This document shows positions 45,054 to 57,090 of a stretch of DNA of 64,000 bases, in pieces (the first letter of the stretch is position 1; every line of letters starts with the position of its first letter). The position numbers were made by a program, and so were the translations under genes. Source of the stretch: Lepas anatifera (Eukaryota > Arthropoda > Thecostraca > Lepadidae); the NCBI GenBank assembly GCA_034440635.1, contig JAOTON010000971.1, positions 744,001 through 808,000 of the forward strand, in the 5' to 3' direction. Under the pieces are notes generated by a model. The model made no database searches and was not told the origin of the DNA. It saw nothing but the letters and a program-made list of their open reading frames with translations.

Positions 45054-45476
45054 AGGGAATGTGGCACCTTCACAACGTGATTTTAACTGAGATAGCCAAG
45101 TTGTAAAGCAGGTCGGAAAACCCGGTACTCCATATTTATTTGTCTTGGAACTCGATATTTCCGTAGAAAAGCTAAAACCTACCTGACACCAGCTCCCTCA
45201 GCCCCGTCGCCGGCGGTTGTTGTGAGCTACTGGTGTGCGAATATGCTGCCGTCACGATGAGCATCAGCCAATCGAAGCCCTTGAAGCGTTTCAAGTATGG
45301 TAGTGGTTGCCGATCGTGACATCATCTACAGTCGATGTTTGTTTTTTTTAGAGGGGTATTTTTAAAACCAAATATTAAGCTTATTGTACATTTTCGAGAA
45401 ATCATGGTGGTTGCATTATTTTCGGTTAAATCCCTATTACACTAAATTAGGATTCGACCAAGGTGATTCCCTTTAA
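45050..45476 (+). mobile_element. TTAA-flanked MITE, family Q, abutting family P
   Basis: TTAA (45050-45053) then AGGGAATGTGGCACCTT, ending AAGGTGATTCCCT then TTAA (45473-45476). 427 bp. It contains AACTGAGATAGCC near its left end, a block also found (inverted) at 46325-46360. Confidence 0.7.
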
Positions 45477-46316
45477 GGTTACCTACTGGTTATTCTGGAT
45501 GTCAGCAGGTCAGAAATAGGTATTGGCCTTCAGTGTAAATACTACTGGAAGCCCTGATCGGCATGGCCGAACACGACTGCCTCCGCCGAGCAAACGCGGG
45601 CTATCTTCCTCCGCAGTCTACGCCAGCACCTGAAAGATTTTCGGCTTTCTAAGTGTTATGGTCATCGACTTCCTTTCGTCATATCACCTCGCCGTTTCCT
45701 GAAGCCGCATACGAATAGAGGCGTGCGGCGGTTTCTGCCTGCCGCGGCGATTGCAGGAGGTCGCCTGAGGCGAAGTGATAGTGCTGCGTGGCCAAGTCAC
45801 GCAGCGGCGGAGTAAGGGCACCGGCCACCGGTCACGAACCTGCCAGTTTCACACTGTCGTAATCATTGGCCGACCCGGGCCCTGTTTCGGACTGATTGTG
45901 GACCGCGTCCCGCGTCAGCCTCCGTCACCGAGATCACGTGATGACCGTAAGTCTGCAGCTGAAGCCGACGCAAGGGGCTGCGTGGTGCCAGTGGCTTTGA
46001 CAAATGTGTGTGCGTGTCCAGATCGCGCTGGGTTGCGAGGGCGAAGAGTATGCACACCCTTTTGCTACATTAGTTGCGAAATGATTTATTTACTCTCAAG
46101 GGTTCACTAGACAAGAGCTGGTAGTGGTTTACGACTTTGGGCTAGCCTATCCCATTGCGTTGTGCTTACCCGTGTCTTACGAGTGTAAAAGGGGTCGATC
46201 CGTTAGGTTCATTCAGGGAAGTTTAGTTTCTTCCATTTCTTTCAAATCTTTTTCTCTGCAAATGGTGGGTTCTGGGAATAATACATTTCTAAATGTGAGG
46301 TGTTACATTATGCCCT

Positions 46317-46373
46317 ATATCCTGGCTATCTCAGTTCAAATCCCATTATAAAGGCGTCACATTCCCTTTCAAT
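46317..46373 (-). mobile_element. Family Q end, inverted remnant
   Basis: GGCTATCTCAGTTCAAATCC then GGCGTCACATTCCCTTTCAA is the reverse complement of the left end of 45050-45476, with divergence. The partner end was not identified. Confidence 0.5.
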
Positions 46374-48394
46374 GTTTTGGGATTCAATCTTAAGCTCTTC
46401 ATGATACAAACCGATACAGTGCCTACCTAGGTTGATTTTATATTTAGGTCAACCGAGGTTGAAGACGGTGCATTATCGTTATTAAGCTACGCTTACTTTT
46501 TCGGGAATTAATTCCGCACCAGAAAATATAAGGTGTAGTTTTTTCACGTTCAAGTGAAAATAAGCAATCAGGATCACTTATTTTTCATACTGATTTGTCT
46601 CTCTGATAGCAATAACTAGAACACGTCAATGGTGGCAGTAGCCAGTAATCATCCTAGTTATCTTAGTTTTCAAAAACACGATAGTGACCAACCAATTGGC
46701 CTACTGCCCAATACTGGCACTACAGGAAGTTTCTTTTTCAGTGATAAGGACCGATGGGCTTTCTTGATGCTCGGTATGTATGTGCAATTACCCAGTACAC
46801 CATTGGACAGCTGCCATCGTCACCTCAGTCCAAAACGCTTTCTCCGGCCGCTGTGTCCGCTCTCTTCTGTCCCTGGTAATGAGTTATGACGGCGGTAATG
46901 ACGGTGAGCGTCATCGACGCTGACTTTCCCGCTCACACGGCCGTCACTGCCGGGTGTGATGTAAACACGTCCTGTCAGGTACGCCCCACCGCCGCACCGT
47001 TCTGCCGGGCCTCCGTGCCGGCCCAGCCCGGGCAATCAAAGCTGGTTTTAGACTTCGATTCTCCGAATGGTTCATGTGGCCAGCCCGATGAACCGGTCAA
47101 ATAATTATAAACCCCCTACGTAATTGTTCCCTTGTGCCGCGAAAGTGAGACAGACAACAGGAACAGGCTGCAATTCATTTGTGTCGTTCGGATTTTTGTA
47201 CGGGTGACCTACCCTCTAAGCACGTGTAAGGTGTACCTGTTCACTATTCGCATGTCAAGATTTATTCATAAAATTTGAGCCCCCGGGATATCCACCCATG
47301 GGCCTGGTCCAGATGTTTAGGTATAAGTCACAGATGCGCACACAATTACCGACTATTCTATAAAAACTGCATTGATCAATAGTTTTCTGAAATAGCAGTG
47401 AAGGCTCGCTGTTGTGCCAACCATGGTACCAACCAAGTGCCAACCATGTTTCTGGAATCTGCACACTCCTGGTGATACAGTTGATTGGGAAAGGGACACC
47501 CGTATTCGACAGAAGGGGAGCCCGGTGCTAGTTAAATCAGTTTTTACATTATTGCCTACAGTTTTCAACCTGCTATAGATACAAAACATTCGAGACTGAC
47601 ATTTGAAAGAACGTTTTTTAGCACGGTGTAATATATTTTGTTTTCTTAGACATTTATGCATATGACAATGGTGATCTTCCTAAATACAGCTCTGCAGCTG
47701 ATGCAAGCCTCCCGTCTCCGGGGCATAATAAATCAGGCTCTCCGGGTGGGATACAACCTGCAAAATCAGCTGAAGGGCAGGTGATGACAATGTTTGAGAC
47801 ATTTTTAATTTTCCTTACGTTTTTCCAGAAATCTTTACCAAGCACGATAGTTGCAGAAGCGAGATATTTTTAAGTTCATCTCTACAAATACTTTCCCTTG
47901 TCTATACCTGTTCAAAATTGGACATAACCAATCACTGTCGCAACCCACCCCAAGAACGATGGCTTATTTTACCTCGGATGACGCAAGCATCATGAAAATA
48001 ATAAAAAGTTTTGCGGCTAGGAGCTAAGCCCTGCGTACAATGGAAAGTGACCAAAAAACACTCCACCATGGATCAATCAAGTTAAGAATAACTGGTCGCA
48101 CTGCATGCTTGAACAATTCGAATGCTCAATTAAGTTTTTAGTTGCACCCAGGGAAATGTTTAGCCTAACTCCTGCTCTGGACCCAGAGTTTCATTCAACA
48201 TCGGATGTTTTCCCCTTAAGATAGGTTTTACACAGATGCACTTCTTCTGAACCGCTTGCATCGTTGTTTAGTGTATGGTTTTCTAATTACAGCTATTGAT
48301 GCATTCAACCCGTGATGCGACGGGCCTCGGTCTCCCCAGTTGCAGTGCATTATCTTCAGGAACGTTATACCTGCGTCGAGCAGAAGCCTCAACA
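46374..48394. other. Intergenic, no gene recognised
   Basis: No coding exon, RNA gene or complete mobile element supported. Confidence 0.3.
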
Positions 48395-48737
48395 CATTGG
48401 CGGACGCAGGGGGGCCATTCCGGCCATAGCCCCCAAGCGCTGGAGGGGGGGCAAATTATCTTTTGGCCCCCAAACGCCGGAGAAATTTTTAAAAAAGGTG
48501 TTTACACTAGGTCTGTAGAGCAAAACATTTTTCGCTCCCACCCCTCCCCCCTCCCCCCGGAGAGCGATCATGCACTTGGAGAGGTAGCTTATACTAGGTC
48601 TGTTGAGCACTGAAAAAGGTGTTTACACTAGGTCCGTAGGGCAAAAAAATCTCCGCTCCCACCCCGCCCCCCCAGGAGGAGAGGCAGACATGGGTTTGCC
48701 CCCCCCAAAAAAAAACTCGGGTCTGCGTCCGCCCATG
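48395..48737 (+). mobile_element. hAT-like MITE, family CATTGGCGGACGCAG, copy
   Basis: Begins CATTGGCGGACGCAGGGG and ends GTCTGCGTCCGCCCATG. Perfect 8-bp duplication CCTCAACA (48387-48394 and 48738-48745). 343 bp. It contains two copies of the CACTAGGTC(T/C)GTAG module, as in 29115-29605. Confidence 0.9.
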
Positions 48738-48745
48738 CCTCAACA

Positions 48746-49892
48746 TACCTAATCATATCGCTCTCAGTGAAACGTAAACCATTCTTGCCGGCAGGTGGAC
48801 ATGAGGGTTTTTAAAGGCATAAACACGTACATAAATTTTTCAGTCATTATACCAGCGTTATATCTCTTGCAACTGGCCTGGGCACTTTTGTTTTGAGTTG
48901 CAATAATTCAAGCGTGTCGCCACGGGCAAAAAAGTGAGAGAGCAGTAAGTTTTCAAAGTTCCTGCCTTTCAAGACAGTTTGTAAAACTCGATCTTTGCCA
49001 GCCTTTGGCCCATGTGTGCAAAATTGTTTCCGATGTTTTTCTAATACAACTAAAGTTGTAATTAGGAGCCGGGCCTTCCCTGTCCCCTCTCCCTCCCCAG
49101 GTCCAAGACATTGCAATTATTCCCACCAATCATTAACGTGCTTCCAGAAGCATGCTAGCTAATACCACGAATTCAATTAAATAACAATTGAACGAGAATT
49201 TAATGTCAAGTTTTAGAATGCTCAAACACTATAATAAAATCATCCCAGTTGTCTCTTGGTGCAGTAAATATGAAACGCCTGTTAAAATTTTAAGTAGGTA
49301 TGTACTTACATTATTGCAGCCCTACGGATGAAATAGAGTAGTTTGCTAAGCTCTTTCATGCGAGGAAAAGTAATACACCAATGGCTAACTCTCTCCTTAC
49401 CGGGGAAATTTTATTACCAGCCCTAGCCAGGGCCAAATTGACATCTGTAAGCCTTTTGAAGATCAGAATAGAACTGCACAACAAAGGCTCTATAGCTTAA
49501 TGACGTACAAACTGCTACAGTTATGTGTCGTAATAAATACACCATGATACATAGCAGCCGACCTCCGAATAAGAGCCAACACATTTTGCTCCAGTTGAAA
49601 TGGTGCATTCTTTAGTGACTGTCTTTGAAGTCAGCTTTTTCTTTCCCACTATAGTCTCCTACCTACCATCATTATCAGTTAGCACATCGCACAAGGAGTC
49701 AAACGGCTCTCCTGGAAGATGCCCTGCATTTCTGACATAATGTAATTGAAGCCCTACAAAAAGCAGGTTTTGGTGCTTTTATTAGGTAAAATTTCGTGTG
49801 GTAGGTATAAGAAAGAAATGCTTTCAGTTGACTACTCTTCTGCTCTTTAAAACTGGCGTTGCTTAGCCAAATTAGAAACGTGTATCATACGA
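48746..49892. other. Intergenic, no gene recognised
   Basis: Nothing coding or repetitive could be delimited. Confidence 0.3.
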
Positions 49893-50380
49893 CTATACGT
49901 GTATTGGGTAAAACACTGACAGGCTAATGGGCCTAATCACAGGAGCAGCCGGAATGCTAACATTTCCGCCGATAAAAAAGTCTATGCTGAATAGCACTCG
50001 CACGAGTTCGGAGCACAGCCCACAACAGGGGAGCACGAGGGGATTCCACGCTACATGCAAGCCCAACAACGGAAGCAAGCCAGGACAATCATCTTCCCAT
50101 GATAGAGATTGATAGGAAAGGTCAGCTCATGCTGAGTCAGGCGGGATTTCAGACACGTACTAAAATGCGTCGGAAGAGAATAGTAGTCCATGCTGGTCAG
50201 AGAAAGAGGTAAGTCAGATCAATAATTTGTGCTGAAGGCTGAAGGTACCCGTTCTAAACGCGTATGGTGGGCGGATACAGGGGCTCCCGGTCATACTACG
50301 CATCCGTATTCCAGATTGGACAGGATATAGACATAATCAGCACAAAGGAAGGATTTCTTACCACAGCGAGCACGAACACT
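49893..50380 (-). mobile_element. LINE reverse-transcriptase C-terminal remnant, minus strand, multiply frameshifted
   Basis: Reading the minus strand downward from about 50380: ADYVYILSNLEYGCVV (RT C-terminal 'LEYGSVVW' block), a TGA in place of the expected Trp codon, PGAPVSAHHTRLERV, then in other frames LTFPINLYHGKMIV and LLPLLGLHVAWNPLVLPC. The blocks are in the normal order for Jockey-type RT ends, but stops and frame changes show a dead copy. It faces away from a related plus-strand fragment at 50735. Confidence 0.65.
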
Positions 50381-50734
50381 TTTTACGAATAACATGAAAA
50401 CGTGATCGTGCAGCAGCAGGTATCTTTCATTCATGATTTCTCTTCATGTCACGGTAATTTTGGAGGTCTCGTGATGGGAAGATGCAGCGTCCGCCGCAGA
50501 CCGCTGCGAAATCGCTGCGCCACATTCGGGCCTCAGGCGGTGTGGCCGGGTGTCTGGCAGGGTTTTGTATACATTTAGTGCAGTAAACTAGTGAACCGTG
50601 ACAAGCGGATGACGCTGTCTCAAATGCCTGGAATACATGACGGAAGATGGCAACCTTTTCTTGCTTCGTTATCAAATATTCAATTTTGACACTAAGAAAG
50701 CTGAATCGTAATGAATGGTGCCTGACCTGAATGA

Positions 50735-51466
50735 TAGGATATAAGGTTCTTGCGCTTTGCGTTCAATGGCCGGCTGGATTGTAACGAGCTTGTGCCTATG
50801 TTTGCTGTCCTAGCTCCCGTCCGACACTCACGGCACACTGGCTTGTTCAGTGTGCCTCGTGGTAGAGTTAATACGGTGCAGAATGGCTTTAGGATACGTC
50901 TACCGAAGCTTGCCAATGATTTCCTGCACCAAACACCAGCGAGGACTTTTTTCCGCCGACTAGATTCTTTCGTTCGAATGTGCTGCGATATGCGAATAGT
51001 GTAGGCACATACATGGATAGCGTTTTCTAGCATCGTCGTTGTAATGTTCGCGGGGTTTTTGCGCCTTTTTAGACTTTTAGGTTTTCACTTATATTTGTAA
51101 TGTTTATCCTATTCGTAATATAAATTTTCTATATCATAGGGTGTTTTATTTATATGCATTTTTCATTCTTAGATACAAATTTTCTACCTTTATTTCTTTC
51201 TATTACATGCACATATACATTATCTTAGTAGCTACGGCTCTGCTGTGGAGATACTTTAGAGTGCCTTTTAGCCTTGGAAGTTTAATTTAAATCTATATCG
51301 TACGTATGCTACATGTATATGTAAGCGATTAACAGCGTATGCGTGGTGTGTGTGTGGGTATACCTTAAGTCGATGTGTGTTTTTTCTGTCTTGACGATGA
51401 CCTCAGCCGTAAGTGGGTCGTAACCTGTGGCTGTTCGCTGCTAATAAATAAATAAATAAATAAATT
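50735..51466 (+). mobile_element. LINE reverse-transcriptase C-terminal fragment with 3' UTR and (AATA)n tail
   Basis: Reads FLRFAFNGRLDCNELVPMFA, then SRHTGLFSVPRGRVNTVQNG, then RLPKLANDFL and ends at TAG 51002-51004, the usual extreme C-terminus of Jockey-type LINE RTs (NGR.DC.EL, RHTGLF.VPR...N). An AT-rich 3' region follows, ending in (AATA)n at 51443-51466, a typical non-poly-A LINE tail. 5'-truncated. Similar GAATGAATGGTGC words lie just before (about 50711) and after (about 51511) and could be flanking target repeats. Confidence 0.7.
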
Positions 51467-52422
51467 AACGAGGCCGAACTGAATGAATGAGCCTGACCTA
51501 AATACCTGAATGAATGGTGCTGGACCATGAAAATGACCATCAGCATTCAATCAGTTAAACTGCATTTAAGCAGGTTAGCACCTTTTCTACGACGCTTAGC
51601 GGCTGATGTCTGCGAAGCAAGTACACGTTTCATACTGGCATTTTCCTGCATTCTATTTCATTCTCCCCTGGCAGCCTTTACTGAACAGTAACAACAACAA
51701 CGGTAACAACGTCGCAACTTTCTTCGGAGATAAAGCGATGCTTGTACCCGATGAAGACAGCCTAAGCACCAAACAAACCAAAAAAACAGCGTAATAAAGA
51801 GTTGATCGCATCCTCAACAAGGTGTGTACATTTGTTACGGACCTGACATCAGGCCCCCGTATAACATGTAGGCTTTAGAGACGATCGATAGAAGTGCTGT
51901 GAGATTACGAACGTAGTATTTAGCTACTGCACCCTGAACAGGAGAATCCCAGAGGGTAAGCGAAACGGACGACATAATACACAGTGACGTATATAAGAAA
52001 ATACGGGAAGGATTTTATCCTTCTCGAGAAGGAACGGTAGCGCTAATAAAAGTGAAAATAGGTCAGCTCTAGATAAGAGAAAGAGGCCAAAGCAGACGCC
52101 CAGTTGAAATAGTTCTACCCATGGAAGAGTGATTGTTTCTACCTATCAAGGTTTCTACATTAAGTCTCCCACTGGAACCTACGTCCAGTAGAGGAGATGA
52201 AAGCACGTGGTTTTCATGTTTGCCCGTCCTCGAGAACTGGCTCGCCAGACTCTTCCCGGCTGGCTTCTATAGCCCTGTGCAACCGGCTGAGTCTGGCTCC
52301 ATCATCACATCATCACTGAAACACCGCAGGATATACCCGACCACAGCGGCGGCATCCCACAGTCGTGGCAGGGTCAGAAGATGGACGATATGTTCTCTCG
52401 AGACGGCTCCAACGGATGCATC
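51467..52422. other. Intergenic / 3' flank of the cuticle-type gene
   Basis: No coding sequence recognised. No clear minus-strand AATAAA was found close to the stop codon at 52423. Confidence 0.3.
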
Positions 52423-52571
52423 TCAGTTGTATTTGGGTGCGTACGGCGCCGGCTCCGGTGCGTACGGCGCGGGCTGCTCGTAGGGAGTAGGCTTCTTATA
52501 GTCATCCTTCGGGCCGTGGTTGTACTCGAAGTAGTGCTCTCCTGACCTCCGCTCTTATCCGCCCAGCTCAC
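52423..52571 (-). CDS. Cuticle-type secreted protein, exon 2, with one-base frame break
   Basis: Minus strand: acceptor CTTACAG (52572-52578) then VSWADKSGGQ in phase with exon 1. The frame must then gain one base to continue as EHYFEYNHGPKDDYKKPTPY followed by the PAPYAPEPAPYAPKYN end at TGA (52423-52425). At the break the sequence is GGTCAGGAGAGC; an extra G would restore a Gly-Glu-His continuation. The exon is 149 bp, whereas 150 would be in frame. Without that base the reading frame runs on to another stop in the 3' flank at 52374. Either a sequencing indel in a short G run or a genuine recent frameshift could explain it. The Pro/Tyr-rich end (PAPYAPEPAPYAP) is typical of arthropod cuticular proteins. 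Confidence 0.8.
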
Positions 52572-52862
52572 CTGTAAGTCGTAAGGCACATATGTTGAAA
52601 ACTGTCAGAAGTAATGCGTTTGTGAAGGTATGTACATAGATGATTAGCAATATTTACAAAATTAAACAAAAATAATAAAGCAAGATTTTTCATGAATTTT
52701 CAAATACATAAAAAACTTGAATCATAGCACAAACATATTCAACTGCAGGCCCACTAAACACTTCAGGATTAGCGCTTTTCATGTCTTAGTTTTGCAAACA
52801 TGCACCTCGCTTCGTTTCTTATGTGAAAACACCCGACTTCTCAGAGCACCCCAAGATGTTAC

Positions 52863-53051
52863 CTTGGCGCGGAAGCGGTGGTCCTTGTTCTGTTGGTAGT
52901 GGTCGCGCTGGTGGTAGGGGTTTCCGCGGTTGTAGCCGTGCTCGTACTCCTTGTGGTCCTTGACATTGGTGTATTGGAAGTAGCCCTTGCCATAGCCCTC
53001 CTGCGCGGCCACAGCCACCAATAGGGCCAACAACACCAGGACGACTCTCAT
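52863..53051 (-). CDS. Cuticle-type secreted protein, exon 1 (signal peptide and charged Tyr/His-rich domain)
   Basis: ATG at 53051 gives MRVVLVLLALLVAVAAQEGY, a clear signal peptide with likely cleavage near AVAA/QE. The mature part begins GYGKGYFQYTNVKDHKEYEH, then GYNRGNPYHQRDHYQQNKDH and RFRAK, rich in Tyr, His, Lys and Asp. The YEHGY.RGN pattern and the RFRAKVSWAD junction recall a family of small arthropod cuticle or matrix proteins; the exact family name is not certain. The exon ends at AAG with donor GTAACA (52862), phase 0. The intron is 291 bp. A longer ORF upstream of this ATG exists but lacks the signal peptide start and is read-through of the 5' region. Confidence 0.85.
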
Positions 53052-53901
53052 ATTGCGGGAGCTGCAGGTCAGAGCATTGTGTCGGATGCCGATCGTCAAC
53101 ATCTACTTTACTTTTCTCTAAGAAGGTGTTGCTCAGTAGTGGCATACAAACCATGAAAGCCGTATATATTTGAGGCATTGGGCTATTTAAGAATAAATCT
53201 CAGACACGGTTTGTTTTTGTCCCTGGCTGGGTGCAAAAAAAACAAACTCTGGTGCCTAAAAAGTTGGCATTAAATGGCATTCCTTTTGATAGATTTAAAG
53301 CCATAATGATGGACATGAATAAAACATGGATGGTAAATTCAGTGTATTAAGGAGAACACATAAAAGCTACATTGTAGTACCTATGCTTTCACCATAAACA
53401 CTACCTACATGTGAGTAAGTTCGCACTAATAACAATTGGGATAATATGGATATATCGTGCAAGTGGCTATAAGTCACTGTTAGAGCGGGGCAGAGACGCT
53501 TGAGCTATTTTGAGTTGAGAGGAGGGAGCAAACAGCTAAGTTGGCGAAGAAGCCAGCCTTGCGTTCAAGGTTTGCAACATATTTACGTATACTTGAAAAT
53601 ATAAAGCAGAAACGCCATTTGCACAAGGGCTGATCCACGCGGGATTATTTCGGCTGAACGGCGGTCAAATGTTAAAAGAATCACACTGATTAAGACGAAA
53701 ATCGGTTTGTTTTGGCCCTATAGCTTGGGGCGAGTCCCCTCTCCACTTGTTGAATGGTAGGGAGGAGGGAGGCGTCTACTCCAGCTTCCCGGTTTCCATG
53801 TCCTCAGAACACGCTTTGACACAACAATAAATTGTCTGGCACTCACTGTAGAGGCGATCAGTTTCGGTACACCACTGCCAGGAGGCACTGTGGTCAGGTC
53901 T

Positions 53902-53907
53902 TTATAG
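53902..53907 (-). promoter_or_regulatory. Candidate TATA box for the cuticle-type gene (distal)
   Basis: Minus-strand GGCTATAAAGACC, with an initiator-like GCAGTGG about 31 bp downstream (A at 53876) and a donor GTGAGT at 53846. This would give a ~30-nt non-coding first exon spliced to an acceptor CTGCAG just 5' of the ATG exon (53062-53067). A second candidate TATA (TATATA) lies at about 53162-53169. The choice between them is inference. Confidence 0.35.
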
Positions 53908-54418
53908 CCAGCCGGGCAGCGCAGAGGTGGCACGCTAGCACTCTCCACGTAAACCACTTGCACTTTCACTAAAGCTAATGGAACCTGATGCACCAACAGT
54001 GCTCCGTGCGGCCGCTTCGATTTTTTGTTAACCTAGTCCGACCATTTGAAAAGGAGGTAAACATATTCGGGATCAAAGTTTGTGCTCGTATTCCAAGCCA
54101 AATCGCCTGCTGATATTTATTTTTGTGTTTTGGCTTTCGTTTGATATTCTTCATTCTTATCATTTTAAACCGACCTATTTTTTCAGACATGTCCGAATTC
54201 CAGCCATATGGCTGAAGCGAAGGATGAAAGTGGGTACAAAACTGCAGTACCGTGGTATTCTTAGCTGCGGCCTTTTTATTAAGGCGATTTAATGACGCTC
54301 TAAAACGAAATTTCAGCCAAGGACTATTTCTCATCTAATATGGTGATAAGACACAGTCGAAACAATTGAAGTGCACAAAATGGGGGCGCCCACATTTGCT
54401 GCATTCCGTACGTACTGC

Positions 54419-54703
54419 CATAGACGGATCCAGGATTTTCGATCGGAAGGGGGCACATGGTCGAGGGCGCCATCCGAACCAAGGGGCGCCAGTTTTGAAT
54501 GTCAAAACCTATCAGTGATGTGGGCGCTAAATCCTGTCGTGGGGGCGCTGATACTCGCATCCTGGGGTGGTAGGGGGGGTGGGAAAGGGACGTTCCAGGG
54601 GGCACCAATGACTTTTCAGGGGGGCACCATGATCACTTCAGGGGGCGCCGAGGGTTGATCGGGCGAGAGGTGAAAGTGCCCTTGCCCCCTGGATCTGCCT
54701 ATG
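54419..54703 (-). mobile_element. hAT-like MITE, family CATAGGCGGATCCAGG, copy
   Basis: Begins CATAGACGGATCCAGG and ends CCCCTGGATCTGCCTATG. It contains GGGCGCCGAGGGTTGATCGG and ACTTTTCAGGGGGGCACC, shared with 28543-28796. Flanking octamers are not a clean duplication (CGTACTGC / ATACTGAC). Confidence 0.75.
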
Positions 54704-56690
54704 ATACTGACAATAATAGTATGAATTCAAATTTCTAGAGGTAATCGAAATTATATTTTTCAGCCCGTTACAGTGTCATAGGCAAATCACAGATCTGCTA
54801 TTTAGGTAATCCTTTTGCAGATGGAGTGGACTGAACAGTGATAGTGAGGAAGCGAATGCATTCATATTCATACCTTATGAGGATTAATCGTGGTTTCTTC
54901 CGACCATTTGAACTAACTGCCACAAATATCATATCAATACACTTTTTGATTTCCAGCTTTGTTGCACAGGCACAACATTTTATCATTTTGGGCCAGGTTG
55001 TAGGAATTGCATGTGAAAATGTGAAACATTTTCTGATTTCTCCGACGGAGTTATAGTGTTAGAAATACAGCACCTGCAAAGCCAGATAATTTTTACCACA
55101 ACTCTGTTGACATTTTTAATCATGTAAAACTGGGGAGGGGAGAGCGATAGGAAGAAACTCGCGGCTGGCACAGCCAACCGCTTATGACAGTATAAGGGAA
55201 AATAAACCTCCGACACTAAGAAGCAATGCAGTCAGATGTTTCCTTGCATGCCAGACACCAACGCCGGATGCAGACATTTTTAGGTTCCCCCGTCGAGGAA
55301 ACCAGATACAACACTCGCCAGTGTTAGGCCCATTGAGCCGCTGCCGAACCTCGTGCTCTAGCTAACGACAAGCTCACTGGTCGATATAAACCCGCAAACT
55401 TCCCGAGTGGCAAAAGGATTGCTGCCCCTGCAGTGGCATTGTCATGAGGGCTGCAAAGGGAGATTCGGTGAAAATGGTGCAGACAAATTTTGCTTTCCTT
55501 CCTTATCCATTTCGTTTACACGAGGCAGATCTATATGCTTTAAATGTAGCACAAGTAAGTAGGTAAGTAATCAGTCTGGTCCTAATTCTGAGCGATTGAT
55601 GTCCTTATTTTGCCAACGAGGCGCGCACAGCCAAATATAGGGGAGACACACTGTAAACAATGATGCATTTTATCGCATTTTTCTATGAGCCATTTCCGTA
55701 TAAAATAATTATAAGCGTATTCCGGAATGAGTTTTCTTTCGGAAATAATTCCCACCATGGATAAGAGAATACGTTCCGTATGCTGCTAGGAGTATGTTAT
55801 GAATTATGTGTTCAAACGTATTTAGCTATACGCTCATTTCGGTATCAGACTACTGGCACAATATAAACCGTATACTGCCAGACGTATATTATGCGATGTG
55901 GTTTTCAAATGTATTTTTGTATCATTTGAAAACCATTTGTCAGTCGTTTTCCGCCATTTTTTTGCTCACCGACGACCGCCACGACTGCCATATTGCATTC
56001 TGATCATCGCAACTTCCTTCGTGGTGTCAGGTAAGAGTGATCGTTGGGGAAGAACTATCACTGAATCGTGTTGATAAGTATTGAACTTTTGCTACCACGT
56101 AACCTTAATTAACACTGATCTTATTAACACTGTATCACATACATATTAGCAAGTTGCTATGCATATAGTTGACCCGCTGCCGGTTATAAGTGAGGAATGT
56201 ATAGAGGAATCATTACCATCTCCAAACAATAGTTTCGATAGCATTCAGTTCAATTATATCAAATATTATATTTGAAATAATTTTTCTTCTTCTGAAGCCA
56301 GACAGGTTTTGGCCAAAGCCTTGAGGGTCGCCATGAATGCTGTGATCAAGGGTGTATGCCATAGATTTTCAAGCGGGAGGGCCGGAGGCCACATTGAGGG
56401 GTGGGGTTGCGGTAGCTCCTCCAACCCCCCTCAAACTGTTAGCTTTCAATGTTTTTCACCGCACAAGTGGGTGGGAGGGGAAGGGGGTTGTGAACCGCGA
56501 CTTTCCAACAGTGAGGGTCTGGCTCACCATGGGCTCCTTTGGTGGTGAGATTCCTGGCTGTGATGGCTCTGATAATACTGGCTGTAACATTTGCATGAGA
56601 AGTTTAAATTTTTACTGCAATTCAGTGATAGGAGCCCATTTCTTTCGCTGTTGACGTGACCTGAACGTTTTGAACGTCTTGTGCGTTTGA
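54704..56690. other. Intergenic, no gene recognised
   Basis: A perfect 13-bp stem with an 11-nt loop lies at 55899-55935 (TGGTTTTCAAATG / CATTTGAAAACCA). G-rich MITE-like words occur around 56370-56500. Nothing coding is supported. Confidence 0.35.
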
Positions 56691-56699
56691 AAATTTCAT

Positions 56700-57090
56700 C
56701 CGAATAATGCATGGAATCCAGATATTAAAACATGGTTTCTCCGCATTTTGTTTTTCGGATGCTTAAATCCGGATTCCAATATCCGCCGTGTATCCGGATA
56801 TTTAAATATCCGATACACGGCGTATACTGGAATGATGTGCGCGAATTTCATCCTCATAATGCCCGATATCCGGATAGTTTAATACGTTTCCTCCTTATTT
56901 TTGTATCCGGATACTGAAATCCGGATTCTACTATCCGCCGTGCATCATAATCCGGGTGTTTTAGAATCCAGATAATGAACGGTATCCGGATATCAGAATC
57001 CATTTTTTATTCTGGAAGTCCGTTACCTACTTCAAGTATCCGTCTCCGCATTCCATAGTGAGGATAGCAAAATGAACCGTTTATTATCCG
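56700..57090. repeat. ATCCGGAT-rich repeat with a 39-bp near-perfect palindrome
   Basis: TATCCGGAT/ATCCGGATT words recur about fifteen times. At 56785-56823 CGCCGTGTATCC-GGATATTT is followed by AAATATCCGATACACGGCG, self-complementary except for one bulged base. Confidence 0.8.
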
